Part shown: in pieces, positions 39,264 to 47,724 of the stretch | Layout of the letters: the number at the start of each line of letters is the position of its first letter | Numbering within the stretch: the first letter of the stretch is position 1 | Virus record (IMG/VR): IMGVR_UViG_3300031964_000005 | Location: 1-64,000 of that record | Direction: 5' to 3' (one strand) | DNA from: a virus | Length of the DNA stretch: 64,000 nucleotides | Program-made: the position numbers and the translations under genes | Notes under the pieces: generated by a model | The model's database searches: none | What the model was told of the DNA's origin: nothing | What the model saw: only the letters and a program-made list of their open reading frames with translations

Positions 39264-41519
39264 TCAGCGCAATCCGTTCATTGGTCTGAAACCTCCAGAT
39301 GATCGTCCAACAAATACAGCGGCTGGGGCAGCACGTTGACCACCTGAACCATCGTATTTCCAGTCTTTGGCCTCGACTAAACGTTCCATGATTTTCGGAT
39401 CATGCAGTTTTGCAGCCCATAAAACAAACGCACGCCAAATATCATCGGTTTGGTTCTCGCCCTTTTCTGGACAACGTGTAGGCCCAACATCACGAACAGT
39501 AGTCATTTGTAGTACTAAATGTTGAACTGGTTTGTTGATCATTTCGGTCTTGAAATTATCAATCTCACCATTGCAAATGCGAGTCATATCAAGGACTGTG
39601 ACTGTTGGGCATATTATATTTTTGTTTCTCAACATGGCTACAGTTCCATCAAAGTCCTTGCGTCTAGGACTGTACTGCCGGGCCCTACATCTAGGCTTTC
39701 CGTTAGGATTATTTTTCATGTCGTCCTGGGCTCGATTCAATATGTCAATCGACTGCCATTGATCGGCTAATAGGGCTACAGCATTTAGGTCTTTTAACAT
39801 GGGTAATATGATGTACTGATACATCATGTTGAAATTCACACGTCGCCCTTCTTGAGGCATGCACTCAACAATTGTCGTACACACCGATTTACCTGTATCA
39901 AAATCGTAGTGTCCACCTGTCAGCGTAAATGAATTGTCTACTGCCCCAGCATCGATAGTGACCAATCCCGGATATTTAAAGGTGCGGATTTTTTCAACCG
40001 TTCCATATATCTCATCAGGCCTGTCATATTTGTAGATGAAGTTATGACTGTTATTGCCGTTGACGAACACCTCTTCTTTAACCAGATTCGGGTTCATGAA
40101 TCGGGAATGAACTGATGGTGGATTGGCTCCAAAGTCACGCTCGGCCTTTTCAGGATTCGAATTGTAAGCTCTGACAATTACCGGGTGGTCACGCCCCCAT
40201 GTCGGGTGCATTTCCCAAGTGGGAAGATTGACACCCAGCATGTACTGCGAGCCAACCTCGGTTCGTGATTCAGCCAATAAACGCATGATCTTATCGCGCT
40301 TACTGTAGGGTGAACTAACGCTTAACATTAACGAGGCTGGAGCCGAACTATAACCCTGCTGCAGAAGTTGAAGAACAGCACCTTGGACAGTGGTCAGACT
40401 ATTGGTAAGTGATTTATGCGCTTCATCCGCATTTGCACGTTCACTCTGTTCATCCTCTTCATCGTTACCTTTTGGCAGCGGGAACAACCCCAATTCGTCT
40501 AGGCCTGCAGCGAACCGGCTATCGCCTCGAAGGGTAGTTGAATTAGGCCCCGAAGGATAAAACTTCATGTTCCTGTGCTGGAACGTTAAGTACAAAGAGG
40601 ATGAATGATAGAGTTCAACTCCGGTTCTTTGTTTCTCAGCTTTCAAAATCGAGAAATAATCTTGAAACCACGAGCTGGCCTCAATAATTCTTTTGAAGGG
40701 AACCCATAGTACACCAACAGCTTTGTTAAAGTTCAGGCTGACCATGGTACACGTCAACTGAGTAGAGGCCTGCATGATGTTGGGCACCAACTCAGCAATG
40801 CTGGGAAACATTAAATATTGATGCGTGCTATAAGCAAAATAGCCTGCGGCTCCACTCGATTTGCCGCTACGTTGGCCCAGCACATTTACCAGTTCTTGAT
40901 AGTTTTTTAGTCCATGATTTTTTATCAAATCCCATTTGTGACGTTTGCATTTAGGACATATTCCGTATTCCAAAAGCTTCATTGACTTCAAAAGCTTTTC
41001 TGGATGCAGGGTCTTCGGAATATTGTGAATGTCAAATACGCGCTTGTCACTGCAACAGGGACATACTTCGCCGAATAGTATGAGACCTGTCCACATTTGA
41101 CGAGACCACGGAATACTATATTTGGGAGCATCAGGTCCCAAGATATTCATCGTGAAGTCGTAGTAGTTCTTTGCGTGTTTGAGTTGCCTAGTATCGATCT
41201 TCAGATCACGTATAGTGCCTGTAGCAGGATCCTCAGCATCTAACATATATTTTGCGATATCGAAATCGTCAACGGCGTTACCTGCGTCGTCTAAACCCCC
41301 CTTACGTATTATATAAAGATCAGCATTTAAGTCCTTAAAATCCTTGGTCCTGATCTTGCGCCCTTCTTTCTTTGCCTTAATCTGTTCTTTCTTGAGCCTT
41401 CGGTCATGGACGGCCTGGAGTTCCGCTTGAGACAACAAGCCGGGAAAGAATTGATCGGCTTTAGCTGCCAATAAGCGATCAGTTGCTGCCTCTACATTAT
41501 TGAAGTTTTCCCTGATCAT
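39264..41519 (-). CDS. Terminase large subunit
   Basis: 751 residues. ATPase motifs: LGQRSGKSS (Walker A, about residues 214-222) and GLDELGLF (Walker B region near 366). The RNase H-like nuclease follows with LVTIDAGAVDNSFTL, ALLADQWQSIDI and DDIWRAFVLWA. A four-Cys zinc-binding insert (CPCC near 153-156, CPKC near 188-191) lies before the ATPase. The enzyme pumps and cuts DNA at the portal. AGGAC lies seven bases before the ATG. No intein is seen here. Confidence 0.88.
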   Translation of the reverse strand: MIRENFNNVEAATDRLLAAKADQFFPGLLSQAELQAVHDRRLKKEQIKAKKEGRKIRTKDFKDLNADLYIIRKGGLDDAGNAVDDFDIAKYMLDAEDPATGTIRDLKIDTRQLKHAKNYYDFTMNILGPDAPKYSIPWSRQMWTGLILFGEVCPCCSDKRVFDIHNIPKTLHPEKLLKSMKLLEYGICPKCKRHKWDLIKNHGLKNYQELVNVLGQRSGKSSGAAGYFAYSTHQYLMFPSIAELVPNIMQASTQLTCTMVSLNFNKAVGVLWVPFKRIIEASSWFQDYFSILKAEKQRTGVELYHSSSLYLTFQHRNMKFYPSGPNSTTLRGDSRFAAGLDELGLFPLPKGNDEEDEQSERANADEAHKSLTNSLTTVQGAVLQLLQQGYSSAPASLMLSVSSPYSKRDKIMRLLAESRTEVGSQYMLGVNLPTWEMHPTWGRDHPVIVRAYNSNPEKAERDFGANPPSVHSRFMNPNLVKEEVFVNGNNSHNFIYKYDRPDEIYGTVEKIRTFKYPGLVTIDAGAVDNSFTLTGGHYDFDTGKSVCTTIVECMPQEGRRVNFNMMYQYIILPMLKDLNAVALLADQWQSIDILNRAQDDMKNNPNGKPRCRARQYSPRRKDFDGTVAMLRNKNIICPTVTVLDMTRICNGEIDNFKTEMINKPVQHLVLQMTTVRDVGPTRCPEKGENQTDDIWRAFVLWAAKLHDPKIMERLVEAKDWKYDGSGGQRAAPAAVFVGRSSGGFRPMNGLR

Positions 41520-41521
41520 AA

Positions 41522-42283
41522 TTAGTCCTCTATTTCAACCTTGGACTCACCTTTCTTGGCTTCTTGGATAGGCTGGGTCTTGGCCTTGACTCTGCGCTCG
41601 TCTGGTGGTTGATTAGGAAAGAAATAAGCTTCTTTCTTAGGTGCAATAGATGCCACTAAACTAGGTGCTTCATTAATTGATAGGCCTGTATATTTGGTGA
41701 TGAATCGTGCCATCTTGATCGTATTAGCCGAGTTCAACATCCTTTCAAACTGGGCGAATGCCTGCTCACCAACAGGTGCGTTCAATGTTCGCTGCATGAC
41801 CTCTCGGGCCTGTATTGAACCCGCACCCGCAGCTAGGGACAAGGGACCTATTTCTTTCAAAAAGAATTCGCGAACAGCCACAATATTACGTTGGAGCTTA
41901 GGTGGCAGCTCTTTACTGTATTTCTCTTTCCTTAGATCAACCTCAGCGTCTAGATTAACTAGACCGGGATCACGTGAATCCTCTAGGTCCTTTTGACGAC
42001 GTGCCATTTCCTCTTCAAAAGACTCAGTGACCCTAAAAAAGAACTTTGATTTCTTTTTTGACAGGTCTACGGATAGGCCTGAGGTAGAGAACTCAGACTC
42101 GTCAGAGAGGGAGTCCTTGTTTAGTCTGGCTGCTTCCTCATGAACTGAGTTTACAGTCTTGATGTTTTTCTGTTTGTTTTTGGGGATTGACGTCCCCATC
42201 GTAGAAAGTGCAGACAGCAGATCATCGGCGTCATTTTCTTCACTAACTGTTGATAGGACAACTGAATTCTTGCTGTTCTGCAT
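41522..42283 (-). CDS. Hypothetical protein upstream of TerL
   Basis: 253 residues from ATG 42283 with AAGGA upstream; the TTG two codons earlier is less likely. It starts with an acidic Ser/Asp-rich region, then KKKSKFFFRVTESFEEEMAR and a helical middle (LQRNIVAVREFFLKEIGPLS). The C-terminus is charged. It could be a terminase small subunit, by position next to TerL, but no helix-turn-helix motif is obvious. The role remains open. Confidence 0.45.
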   Translation of the reverse strand: MQNSKNSVVLSTVSEENDADDLLSALSTMGTSIPKNKQKNIKTVNSVHEEAARLNKDSLSDESEFSTSGLSVDLSKKKSKFFFRVTESFEEEMARRQKDLEDSRDPGLVNLDAEVDLRKEKYSKELPPKLQRNIVAVREFFLKEIGPLSLAAGAGSIQAREVMQRTLNAPVGEQAFAQFERMLNSANTIKMARFITKYTGLSINEAPSLVASIAPKKEAYFFPNQPPDERRVKAKTQPIQEAKKGESKVEIED

Positions 42284-42325
42284 TTTCAATTCCTTATTTC
42301 TTAATTTTTAATTCTTAACTCTTAA

Positions 42326-43822
42326 CTATTCGTCTTCTGAGTCAGCAACTTTGCCAGCCTGTCGTTTTGCAACATACAAGGTTTCACCTACACCGCTAGC
42401 CATCTGTTTGAAACAAAAAAGTCTCAAGTCCATAGCCTTGTAGCCCTGTGCAATACTGATCTTTGTCTTATCCTCTTTGGTACCCAGGATCCACAATTTC
42501 AGAGTTTTCCAGTCAATTGGTTTCTTTGCTTTACCCAAGCTATTGATATCCAACTGCATAGACTGACGACTTTTTCCCGTAAGCTGACCAGTCTCTCGAA
42601 GATATGACGCAGTATCAAAGAAGGGATCGAAACCACGAGCCTCTCCGGTAGCGTCCTCGACCCATAAGCGTAGCCAAGCCTTACGATTAGGATTAGCCAG
42701 CTTGTTCTTGAAACCATGGACTTGGATATAGCGATAGCGGTCTTTGCCACCATCGACTATTGAGCGTTCGAATTCAACACGTTCTTCAGTATCAAATTTA
42801 GGATTGAAAGGCATCCCAGACGAACGGGCAGTCCATTTGATACGGATATCTGAATTAAAACGCAAAGCTTTGCCGCAAGGTTCTTGTTCTTTTGGCCCAT
42901 ACTTAACCATCGGAATATCGCGCATCTGATTGATACCCAAAAGCGCTACCATTTTCTTAGCTAGCCTACCTTTAACTCTGGGTAGGTGTTTCGAAAACAT
43001 ACGAGCATGGAGTCCCAAAGACCTATCCGAATCTTCCTCGTCGTTGGACTCTGGATTCATCGCTGGATAGCTATCAACCATAATTAGAGCTTGCATGTTG
43101 CCGTCTGGAGCCTTCACCCATAACCCTTTTCCATATTTCTTGGACATAGAAGCTACAGCATGTTCACCCAGTCTTGTTTTATTGATTTTTGTGTCTTCAT
43201 AAACAAGCCACCATTCCTTGGCTACATATTTCTTGTCTGGAAGCTGACGCAAAAGTTCAGACAACCAATTGAAAAACTTTTCACCTATAGTCTCCGAGTG
43301 ATAACGAACCATAGGCTGAATCAACCACTTGCCGGTCATTGGGTCTTTTTTACCAAATACATCGTCAACAGAAACCTTTAGTCCAGCAGTACGCAAAATA
43401 TTAGCGACGTATTTTTTACTGTTGCCCGTTGAATTCTCGAAATCCCAAAGTGAGACCAGTGGAATTTTAGCTTTTATTGCGGAGGCCATGATGGTTAGGG
43501 CACCCGTGGTCTTACAGCTCTGCTCCCAACCGGCATGCGTCGTCATAGCTGGCTTTATACCGCCGCCATAGACTAGGTCCAGCATAAGATTGCCGGTTGA
43601 CAGAGGTACAATGGCCTCCATCAAATCCGAGTCAACGCCTTGTCTACGGCTGATGTCGTCAATAGTAGTGGTGTATAAAGCATATGGGTCAAACGTGGCA
43701 GGACTTTTCTTGCCTACGATTTTTTCAATAGCCTCGTCAACAGCATCTTTCTCAGGTTTTTCCATTTTAATTGTTTTCTTAGCCGCTGATTTAGGATAGG
43801 GCTTTGTCGTTCGTGTGACCAT
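42326..43822 (-). CDS. uvsX: UvsX/RecA-like recombinase
   Basis: 498 residues from ATG 43822 with AAGGA upstream (a TTG six codons earlier is weaker). Order: GNLMLDLVYGGG (RecA-like start), GWEQSCKTT (P-loop with Cys where Gly is usual; T4 UvsX also deviates at this site), MQALIMVDSYPAMNP (Walker B), and LLGINQMRDIP (L2-like loop with Gln). It is a strand-exchange protein for recombination-dependent replication. The terminator upstream separates it from the DNA-binding protein gene. Confidence 0.8.
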   Translation of the reverse strand: MVTRTTKPYPKSAAKKTIKMEKPEKDAVDEAIEKIVGKKSPATFDPYALYTTTIDDISRRQGVDSDLMEAIVPLSTGNLMLDLVYGGGIKPAMTTHAGWEQSCKTTGALTIMASAIKAKIPLVSLWDFENSTGNSKKYVANILRTAGLKVSVDDVFGKKDPMTGKWLIQPMVRYHSETIGEKFFNWLSELLRQLPDKKYVAKEWWLVYEDTKINKTRLGEHAVASMSKKYGKGLWVKAPDGNMQALIMVDSYPAMNPESNDEEDSDRSLGLHARMFSKHLPRVKGRLAKKMVALLGINQMRDIPMVKYGPKEQEPCGKALRFNSDIRIKWTARSSGMPFNPKFDTEERVEFERSIVDGGKDRYRYIQVHGFKNKLANPNRKAWLRLWVEDATGEARGFDPFFDTASYLRETGQLTGKSRQSMQLDINSLGKAKKPIDWKTLKLWILGTKEDKTKISIAQGYKAMDLRLFCFKQMASGVGETLYVAKRQAGKVADSEDE

Positions 43823-43845
43823 GGTTATCCTTGAGGACAATAATG

Positions 43846-43882
43846 AAAAAGCCCCGACGTGAATCTGCGTTCAGGTCAGGGC
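43846..43882 (-). terminator. Terminator between DNA-binding protein gene and uvsX
   Basis: On the - strand GCCCTGAC (43882-43875) and GTCGGGGC (43858-43851) form an 8-bp stem with one T-G pair, extended by an inner TGAA/TTCA helix, followed by TTTTT. It lies 34 bases after the stop of the acidic protein gene, so uvsX expression depends on read-through or another promoter. Confidence 0.75.
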
Positions 43883-43915
43883 CAGAGGGCACTTCACACT
43901 TGCTAATTAACAGGT

Positions 43916-45454
43916 TTAACGCTTGACCTTCTTAGCAACAGGTTTTGCTGGTGCCTTACGACGGGGTGCGGGCTCGTCTTCCTCTTCGTCATCAAAGTCA
44001 GAATCATCGTCTGAATCGGAATCGTCAAAGTCCTCATCCTCGTCATCTTCAACTACAGGTTTGCGTTTTGACTTTGGTGGCGTGGTTTTGGCTACAGGTT
44101 TCTTGACGGGAGCCTTCTTCTTTGGTGATGGTGCAGGCTCATCATCTTCATCATCAAAGTCATCGTCTGAGTCATCACCGTCATCTGAATCGGAATCTGA
44201 CTCGTCCTCGTCATCAAAGTCTTCGTCCTCGTCTTCCTCAACTTTCTTCTTACCCTTGGCTACCGGCTTTTTGGCCGGGGCTTTTTTCTTGGGTGCCGGT
44301 TCATCGTCAAAGTCCTCGTCGTCTTCGTCGCTGTCATCAGCCTCTGAATCATCGTCATCGAAGTCTTCATCATCTTCCTCAACAACTTTTTTCTTACCCT
44401 TTGCCGCAGGTTTTGCTGATACTTTCTTTTTCGGTGCAGGTTCGTCTTCCTCTTCGTCATCAAAGTCAGAATCATCGTCTGAATCGGAATCGTCAAAGTC
44501 TTCAGACTCAGAGTCGTCAAAATCTTCATCCTCGTCCTCTTCAACTTTCTTCTTGGACTTAGACGCTGGTTTCTTAGCAACTTTCTTCTTGCTTACAGGC
44601 TCCTCATCGTCCAGTTCGTCGTCTTCATAATCCGAATCAATGTCCTCGTCTTCATCAATTTCAGGTTTGGCCTTTTTACCGACCTTAATACCCATACGCT
44701 TGGACCAGTTATCGAACTCTGTCTTGGTCTCTTCTTTGGTCATAGGACTTGCCAAGTCCGAGGTGTCCCAGCGTAAAAACGCTTGCTCTTCTTCGGTAAT
44801 GGGTGTCCGCTTGTTGGTTGTCTGAACCGAGTATTGTTCGGCTGGACTCTTATCCGGATCATACATAATACGGATGTCACAACCGTACTTAGCATCAGCT
44901 ACCGAATAAGCTTTGCTATTACCTGTCTTAGCTGATTCAACGACGTTGGTACCCTTCAGGTCCTTAATCTTGGCGATTGCGCCTGCAGGAAGGCTCACAG
45001 CAACCCACGGCGTCCACGTGTCGCTATCCTTGTCCTTGAAACCCGATTTGCGCTCGCCTGAGGTCGCCTTGACCAAAGTGCCTGGCATTTGTTTTTGAAC
45101 CGAACGGCAAATCATGTTTGTATAATACTTGGTGCTGAGTTGTACTAACTGGTCTTCACGGTCCACATCTTTTTGACCCTGCCATACACCGTACCAAGGA
45201 TCGTAAATCGTGCTATCGAATTGTTGAGTTTCAGGGTCATAGGAAGGCATGACCACAGGAAATTTAACTGACTTACCATCCTTCTTTTTGGTCTTAATCC
45301 AGCCTGTTGCATAGCTGTGGATAGGCCCTGCGCATCTGAAAGTAATCCACTTCTTGGGTGGAAATTTGAAAACCGTAACCTTGTCCGAGGGTTGACTTTT
45401 CTCTGGACGTGAATTTGTTTTAACTGAGTCGAAATCTGATCCGCGTTGTGCCAT
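43916..45454 (-). CDS. ssDNA-binding-like protein with long acidic/basic repeat tail
   Basis: 512 residues. Residues 1-250 contain a likely OB-type DNA-binding core (VFKFPPKKWITFRCAGPIHS, TGWIKTKKKDGKSVKFPVVM, LPAGAIAKIKDLKG); its size and the neighbouring uvsX fit a gp32-like protein. Residues 250-512 alternate acidic blocks (DDSDSDDDSDFDDEEEDEP) with Lys/Ala/Pro blocks (APKKKAPAKKPVAKGKKK). Acidic tails control protein contacts in gp32, but these tails are far shorter. The repeats are encoded by near-identical DNA, including two 59-bp copies. Confidence 0.62.
   Translation of the reverse strand: MAQRGSDFDSVKTNSRPEKSQPSDKVTVFKFPPKKWITFRCAGPIHSYATGWIKTKKKDGKSVKFPVVMPSYDPETQQFDSTIYDPWYGVWQGQKDVDREDQLVQLSTKYYTNMICRSVQKQMPGTLVKATSGERKSGFKDKDSDTWTPWVAVSLPAGAIAKIKDLKGTNVVESAKTGNSKAYSVADAKYGCDIRIMYDPDKSPAEQYSVQTTNKRTPITEEEQAFLRWDTSDLASPMTKEETKTEFDNWSKRMGIKVGKKAKPEIDEDEDIDSDYEDDELDDEEPVSKKKVAKKPASKSKKKVEEDEDEDFDDSESEDFDDSDSDDDSDFDDEEEDEPAPKKKVSAKPAAKGKKKVVEEDDEDFDDDDSEADDSDEDDEDFDDEPAPKKKAPAKKPVAKGKKKVEEDEDEDFDDEDESDSDSDDGDDSDDDFDDEDDEPAPSPKKKAPVKKPVAKTTPPKSKRKPVVEDDEDEDFDDSDSDDDSDFDDEEEDEPAPRRKAPAKPVAKKVKR
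43974..44032. repeat. 59-bp direct repeat, copy 1
   Basis: Identical to 44442-44500. It encodes part of an Asp/Ser/Glu-rich block of the DNA-binding-like protein. Copies 468 bp apart in phase allow recombination to change repeat number. Confidence 0.85.
44442..44500. repeat. 59-bp direct repeat, copy 2
   Basis: Exact copy of 43974-44032, separated by 468 bp (a multiple of three, so deletion or duplication between the copies preserves the reading frame). Many shorter imperfect copies lie between them. Confidence 0.85.
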
Positions 45455-45478
45455 TGTCTTAACCTCTGTTGTTTAAAT

Positions 45479-45835
45479 TTATGCCCTGGGATTCATGTGG
45501 GACAGGGCGAGTGTTAGGTCCTTCAACATTGTATTTACTAGGGTCCTACATGTTTCATCTGGTGAGCTTGCTGCTGCGTTTAGGGTAACTAGCGAGGCTT
45601 GCAGTAGAGCTTGTTGTTGCACTGAACGCTCTGCCGAATGCTGTTCTAACTGAGCTAGAATTGTTGAATGAAGAACCTCTAGTTGAGCCTCCGTTAGTTT
45701 TTCTTGCATTAACAGGGCTGCTGTTTGTTCCGCCTGCTTTGCTCGCAATACATAGCTTGAGAGCAAGGACTTCATAGCCTGCAAAGACAGTTCTAGACTG
45801 GCCTCACGGCTGGAGTTGGAACTTGAATAGGTCAT
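45479..45835 (-). CDS. Small helical protein
   Basis: 118 residues, Gln-, Leu- and Ala-rich with heptad-like repeats from residue 15 to 95 (SLQAMKSLLSSYVLRAKQAE), suggesting a coiled coil. No metal or enzyme motif. It lies between the putative sigma-like gene and the DNA-binding-like gene, all in one transcript. Function unknown. Confidence 0.48.
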   Translation of the reverse strand: MTYSSSNSSREASLELSLQAMKSLLSSYVLRAKQAEQTAALLMQEKLTEAQLEVLHSTILAQLEQHSAERSVQQQALLQASLVTLNAAASSPDETCRTLVNTMLKDLTLALSHMNPRA

Positions 45836-45838
45836 GAA

Positions 45839-46816
45839 CTAGTCCTCGACAATAAATAGCTCTAAGAGCTCACGTTGAGATCGTGTCACGTACTCAGGAA
45901 TGCCTAATGGCGCTCTAACGTAGCCATGCTTATCAATCTGTTTGGCTGTGTATGCTATGTGCTCCAGCATTTCACTACCCGTATCTAGTTCCGCAAAACC
46001 TAGAATGTCTGATGCCGAATCTCCATGCTCTTCAGCTATTGATTCGTAGCTAACATCGGTTTGTGTCTTTGATAAATCGGCTATTTCTGAGCGGGCGCTT
46101 TTGTACCAGTTCTGAATGAACGTGGTGAGCACACCCTGACGTGCGTCACAACGGTCAACCGCACGATTCAGGACCATCAAATAGATTTGCACCACGTCAT
46201 TAAGCTTCACGTAGTGATTGAAATCCTCATACGCTGACTTTGCTTGGAGCAGCGTCATCCTCGTGTACTTTTCTAGGATCACACCCTTCCACCACAAAGC
46301 CTTTTCATGCCAGTGTCTAACTTGCTGAATGACCGCGTAGAGAGAGCTGTTTGGCCTGAGCCCCACACTTCTTTCTATTTGATGAATTTCTGAATTTCTG
46401 ACCACTGGGTCTAGGCTAAGGAACGGAGAATGCAGTTTTTCGTAGCGCCTAAGTTTCTTCAAAAACAGGGCCAAGAACCCGAAAAGCAAGCCTCTATTGA
46501 TGTACATCAAACGTGCCTGTTCGTGGGCTTTTTTCGGATCAGGATTAGATAGAACATTGAACAAGTGAATAGCTAACTTGGATCGATCATCGCTAGTGAA
46601 CTTGGTGCTGGCGTTAATCGATTGGTGGGCAACTATCTTGGCCAAATAATTGTTGAACAAGGATGGGCATTCAGCGTGAATAGGTGTCAGTGCATTCCAC
46701 AGAAATAGATCTAGGGTCTGCAGATACTGAAGACTAGTCAGATTACCCACCACCTGTTCATTGACGTTTTTCATTACGTCGAAGGTATGGCTATGCTCGT
46801 AATTTCTGGTGCTCAT
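45839..46816 (-). CDS. Possible sigma-70-like transcription factor
   Basis: 325 residues. The segment VVQIYLMVLNRAVDRCDARQ followed by GVLTTFIQNWYKSARSEIAD resembles sigma region 2 (a helix, A[IV]DRFDP..G.F.TYA..WI..A...I). The remainder is helical with no recognised region 4, though the C-terminal part SRSQRELLELFIVED-like end could contact polymerase or DNA. Phage late genes often use a small sigma-like protein, as T4 gp55 does. The match covers only about 40 residues, so this is an inference. Confidence 0.42.
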   Translation of the reverse strand: MSTRNYEHSHTFDVMKNVNEQVVGNLTSLQYLQTLDLFLWNALTPIHAECPSLFNNYLAKIVAHQSINASTKFTSDDRSKLAIHLFNVLSNPDPKKAHEQARLMYINRGLLFGFLALFLKKLRRYEKLHSPFLSLDPVVRNSEIHQIERSVGLRPNSSLYAVIQQVRHWHEKALWWKGVILEKYTRMTLLQAKSAYEDFNHYVKLNDVVQIYLMVLNRAVDRCDARQGVLTTFIQNWYKSARSEIADLSKTQTDVSYESIAEEHGDSASDILGFAELDTGSEMLEHIAYTAKQIDKHGYVRAPLGIPEYVTRSQRELLELFIVED

Positions 46817-46830
46817 TGAGAATCCCTAGT

Positions 46831-47016
46831 CTAAGTTTTGCGCGGACCTAGATAGAGATATTCAAGGCCCTTAGCTGTCTTTGGCTTGTACTCATGTTCT
46901 AAGCCACCTAGGAACGTGGAGTAGACGGGTGCCGGTTTGGAAACCTGTCCGATGTAGAGCGTCAGTACTTTCCCGTCTAAAGGACCACCTTCAAATTTCG
47001 CTTCTCTTCGTATCAT
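46831..47016 (-). CDS. Small GGPLDG-motif protein
   Basis: 61 residues. AKFEGGPLDGKVLTLY, then a Tyr/Gly-rich end (YLYLGPRKT), matches the short GGPLDG family frequent in phages and some bacteria with no known role. Confidence 0.5.
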   Translation of the reverse strand: MIRREAKFEGGPLDGKVLTLYIGQVSKPAPVYSTFLGGLEHEYKPKTAKGLEYLYLGPRKT

Positions 47017-47047
47017 GATCAGTACACCTAAATTAAGGGTTTAAAGT

Positions 47048-47668
47048 TTATTTAGACTTGAGCGTGATGCGAGGTTTCGGCGGTGGTGTAGACGTTGGAA
47101 TAGTTGGTGCTGTCTTGAGCTTGACATGAGGCTTAACCGGACTGGGTACTGGAGCAGTGGTTGGTGCTGGTTTGAGTTTAATATGTGGTTTAACTGGTGA
47201 GACCGTAGGTTGTGCTGGATTAGTCTTCAAGGTAATTCTCGGTTTGCCTGCTGGCTGCGGAAGCTGGCTCTTGATCTTGTTGTAGAGACCTAATACGTGC
47301 TTGCAACAATAGGGAATTAATTTTGGATTCGTGTGTGATGGATATTCCCCATTCGAGTACTCGATTTCTGCAGCACCTTTGCTATGCAGTGCATATTCCG
47401 TTCGGTACTGAGCATCGTCACAAGAACAGGATACGAGCACATTCAGTTGACGGTCCAAGAACGTGATGACCGTTACATATCGGTGTCTTATCTTATTTAC
47501 TATGGGCTTTCCATAGGGACCAATGATATGTGTGGTGTAACTAGCACCTGCAACAAAGGGACGGCCCAAGCTGTCAAACCCCTTCTTCATACCTGTAATA
47601 ACCACGTACTTGGAGCCTTCAATTCGGAGAGGCCCTGTTTTCTTAATTATCTGGGATAGAGTTAACAT
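47048..47668 (-). CDS. SWIM-zinc-finger-like protein with proline/lysine repeats
   Basis: 206 residues. The motif CSCDDAQY, then CCKHVLGLY spaced by about 40 residues, fits a SWIM-type CxCxnCxH zinc finger. The C-terminal 65 residues carry four repeats of pattern P[VP]KP[HR]I[KT]LK with Pro/Thr spacers, giving a basic, extended tail. Proteins like this occur in other large phage genomes, possibly virion-related. The upstream leader forms a hairpin covering the ribosome site. Confidence 0.58.
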   Translation of the reverse strand: MLTLSQIIKKTGPLRIEGSKYVVITGMKKGFDSLGRPFVAGASYTTHIIGPYGKPIVNKIRHRYVTVITFLDRQLNVLVSCSCDDAQYRTEYALHSKGAAEIEYSNGEYPSHTNPKLIPYCCKHVLGLYNKIKSQLPQPAGKPRITLKTNPAQPTVSPVKPHIKLKPAPTTAPVPSPVKPHVKLKTAPTIPTSTPPPKPRITLKSK

Positions 47669-47674
47669 GCAGTT

Positions 47675-47707
47675 CTCCGGTATAGATTATAAAATTAAGC
47701 ACCGGAG
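47675..47707 (-). promoter_or_regulatory. Hairpin covering the ribosome-binding site of the SWIM-like gene
   Basis: CTCCGGT (47707-47701), 19-nt loop, ACCGGAG (47681-47675). The GGAG at the 3' arm is the only ribosome site, six bases ahead of ATG 47668. Pairing would block translation until opened. It could be a thermosensor-like or protein-responsive element, or a processing site. Confidence 0.5.
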
Positions 47708-47724
47708 ATTATTGAGTTTCGTGG

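Noticed and set aside
43923-44630. A long Ser-rich open frame on the + strand
   Set aside because: It is the antisense of the Asp/Ser/Glu-rich repeat region of the DNA-binding-like gene; the Ser codons come from the opposite strand of Asp/Glu codons. There is no ribosome site.
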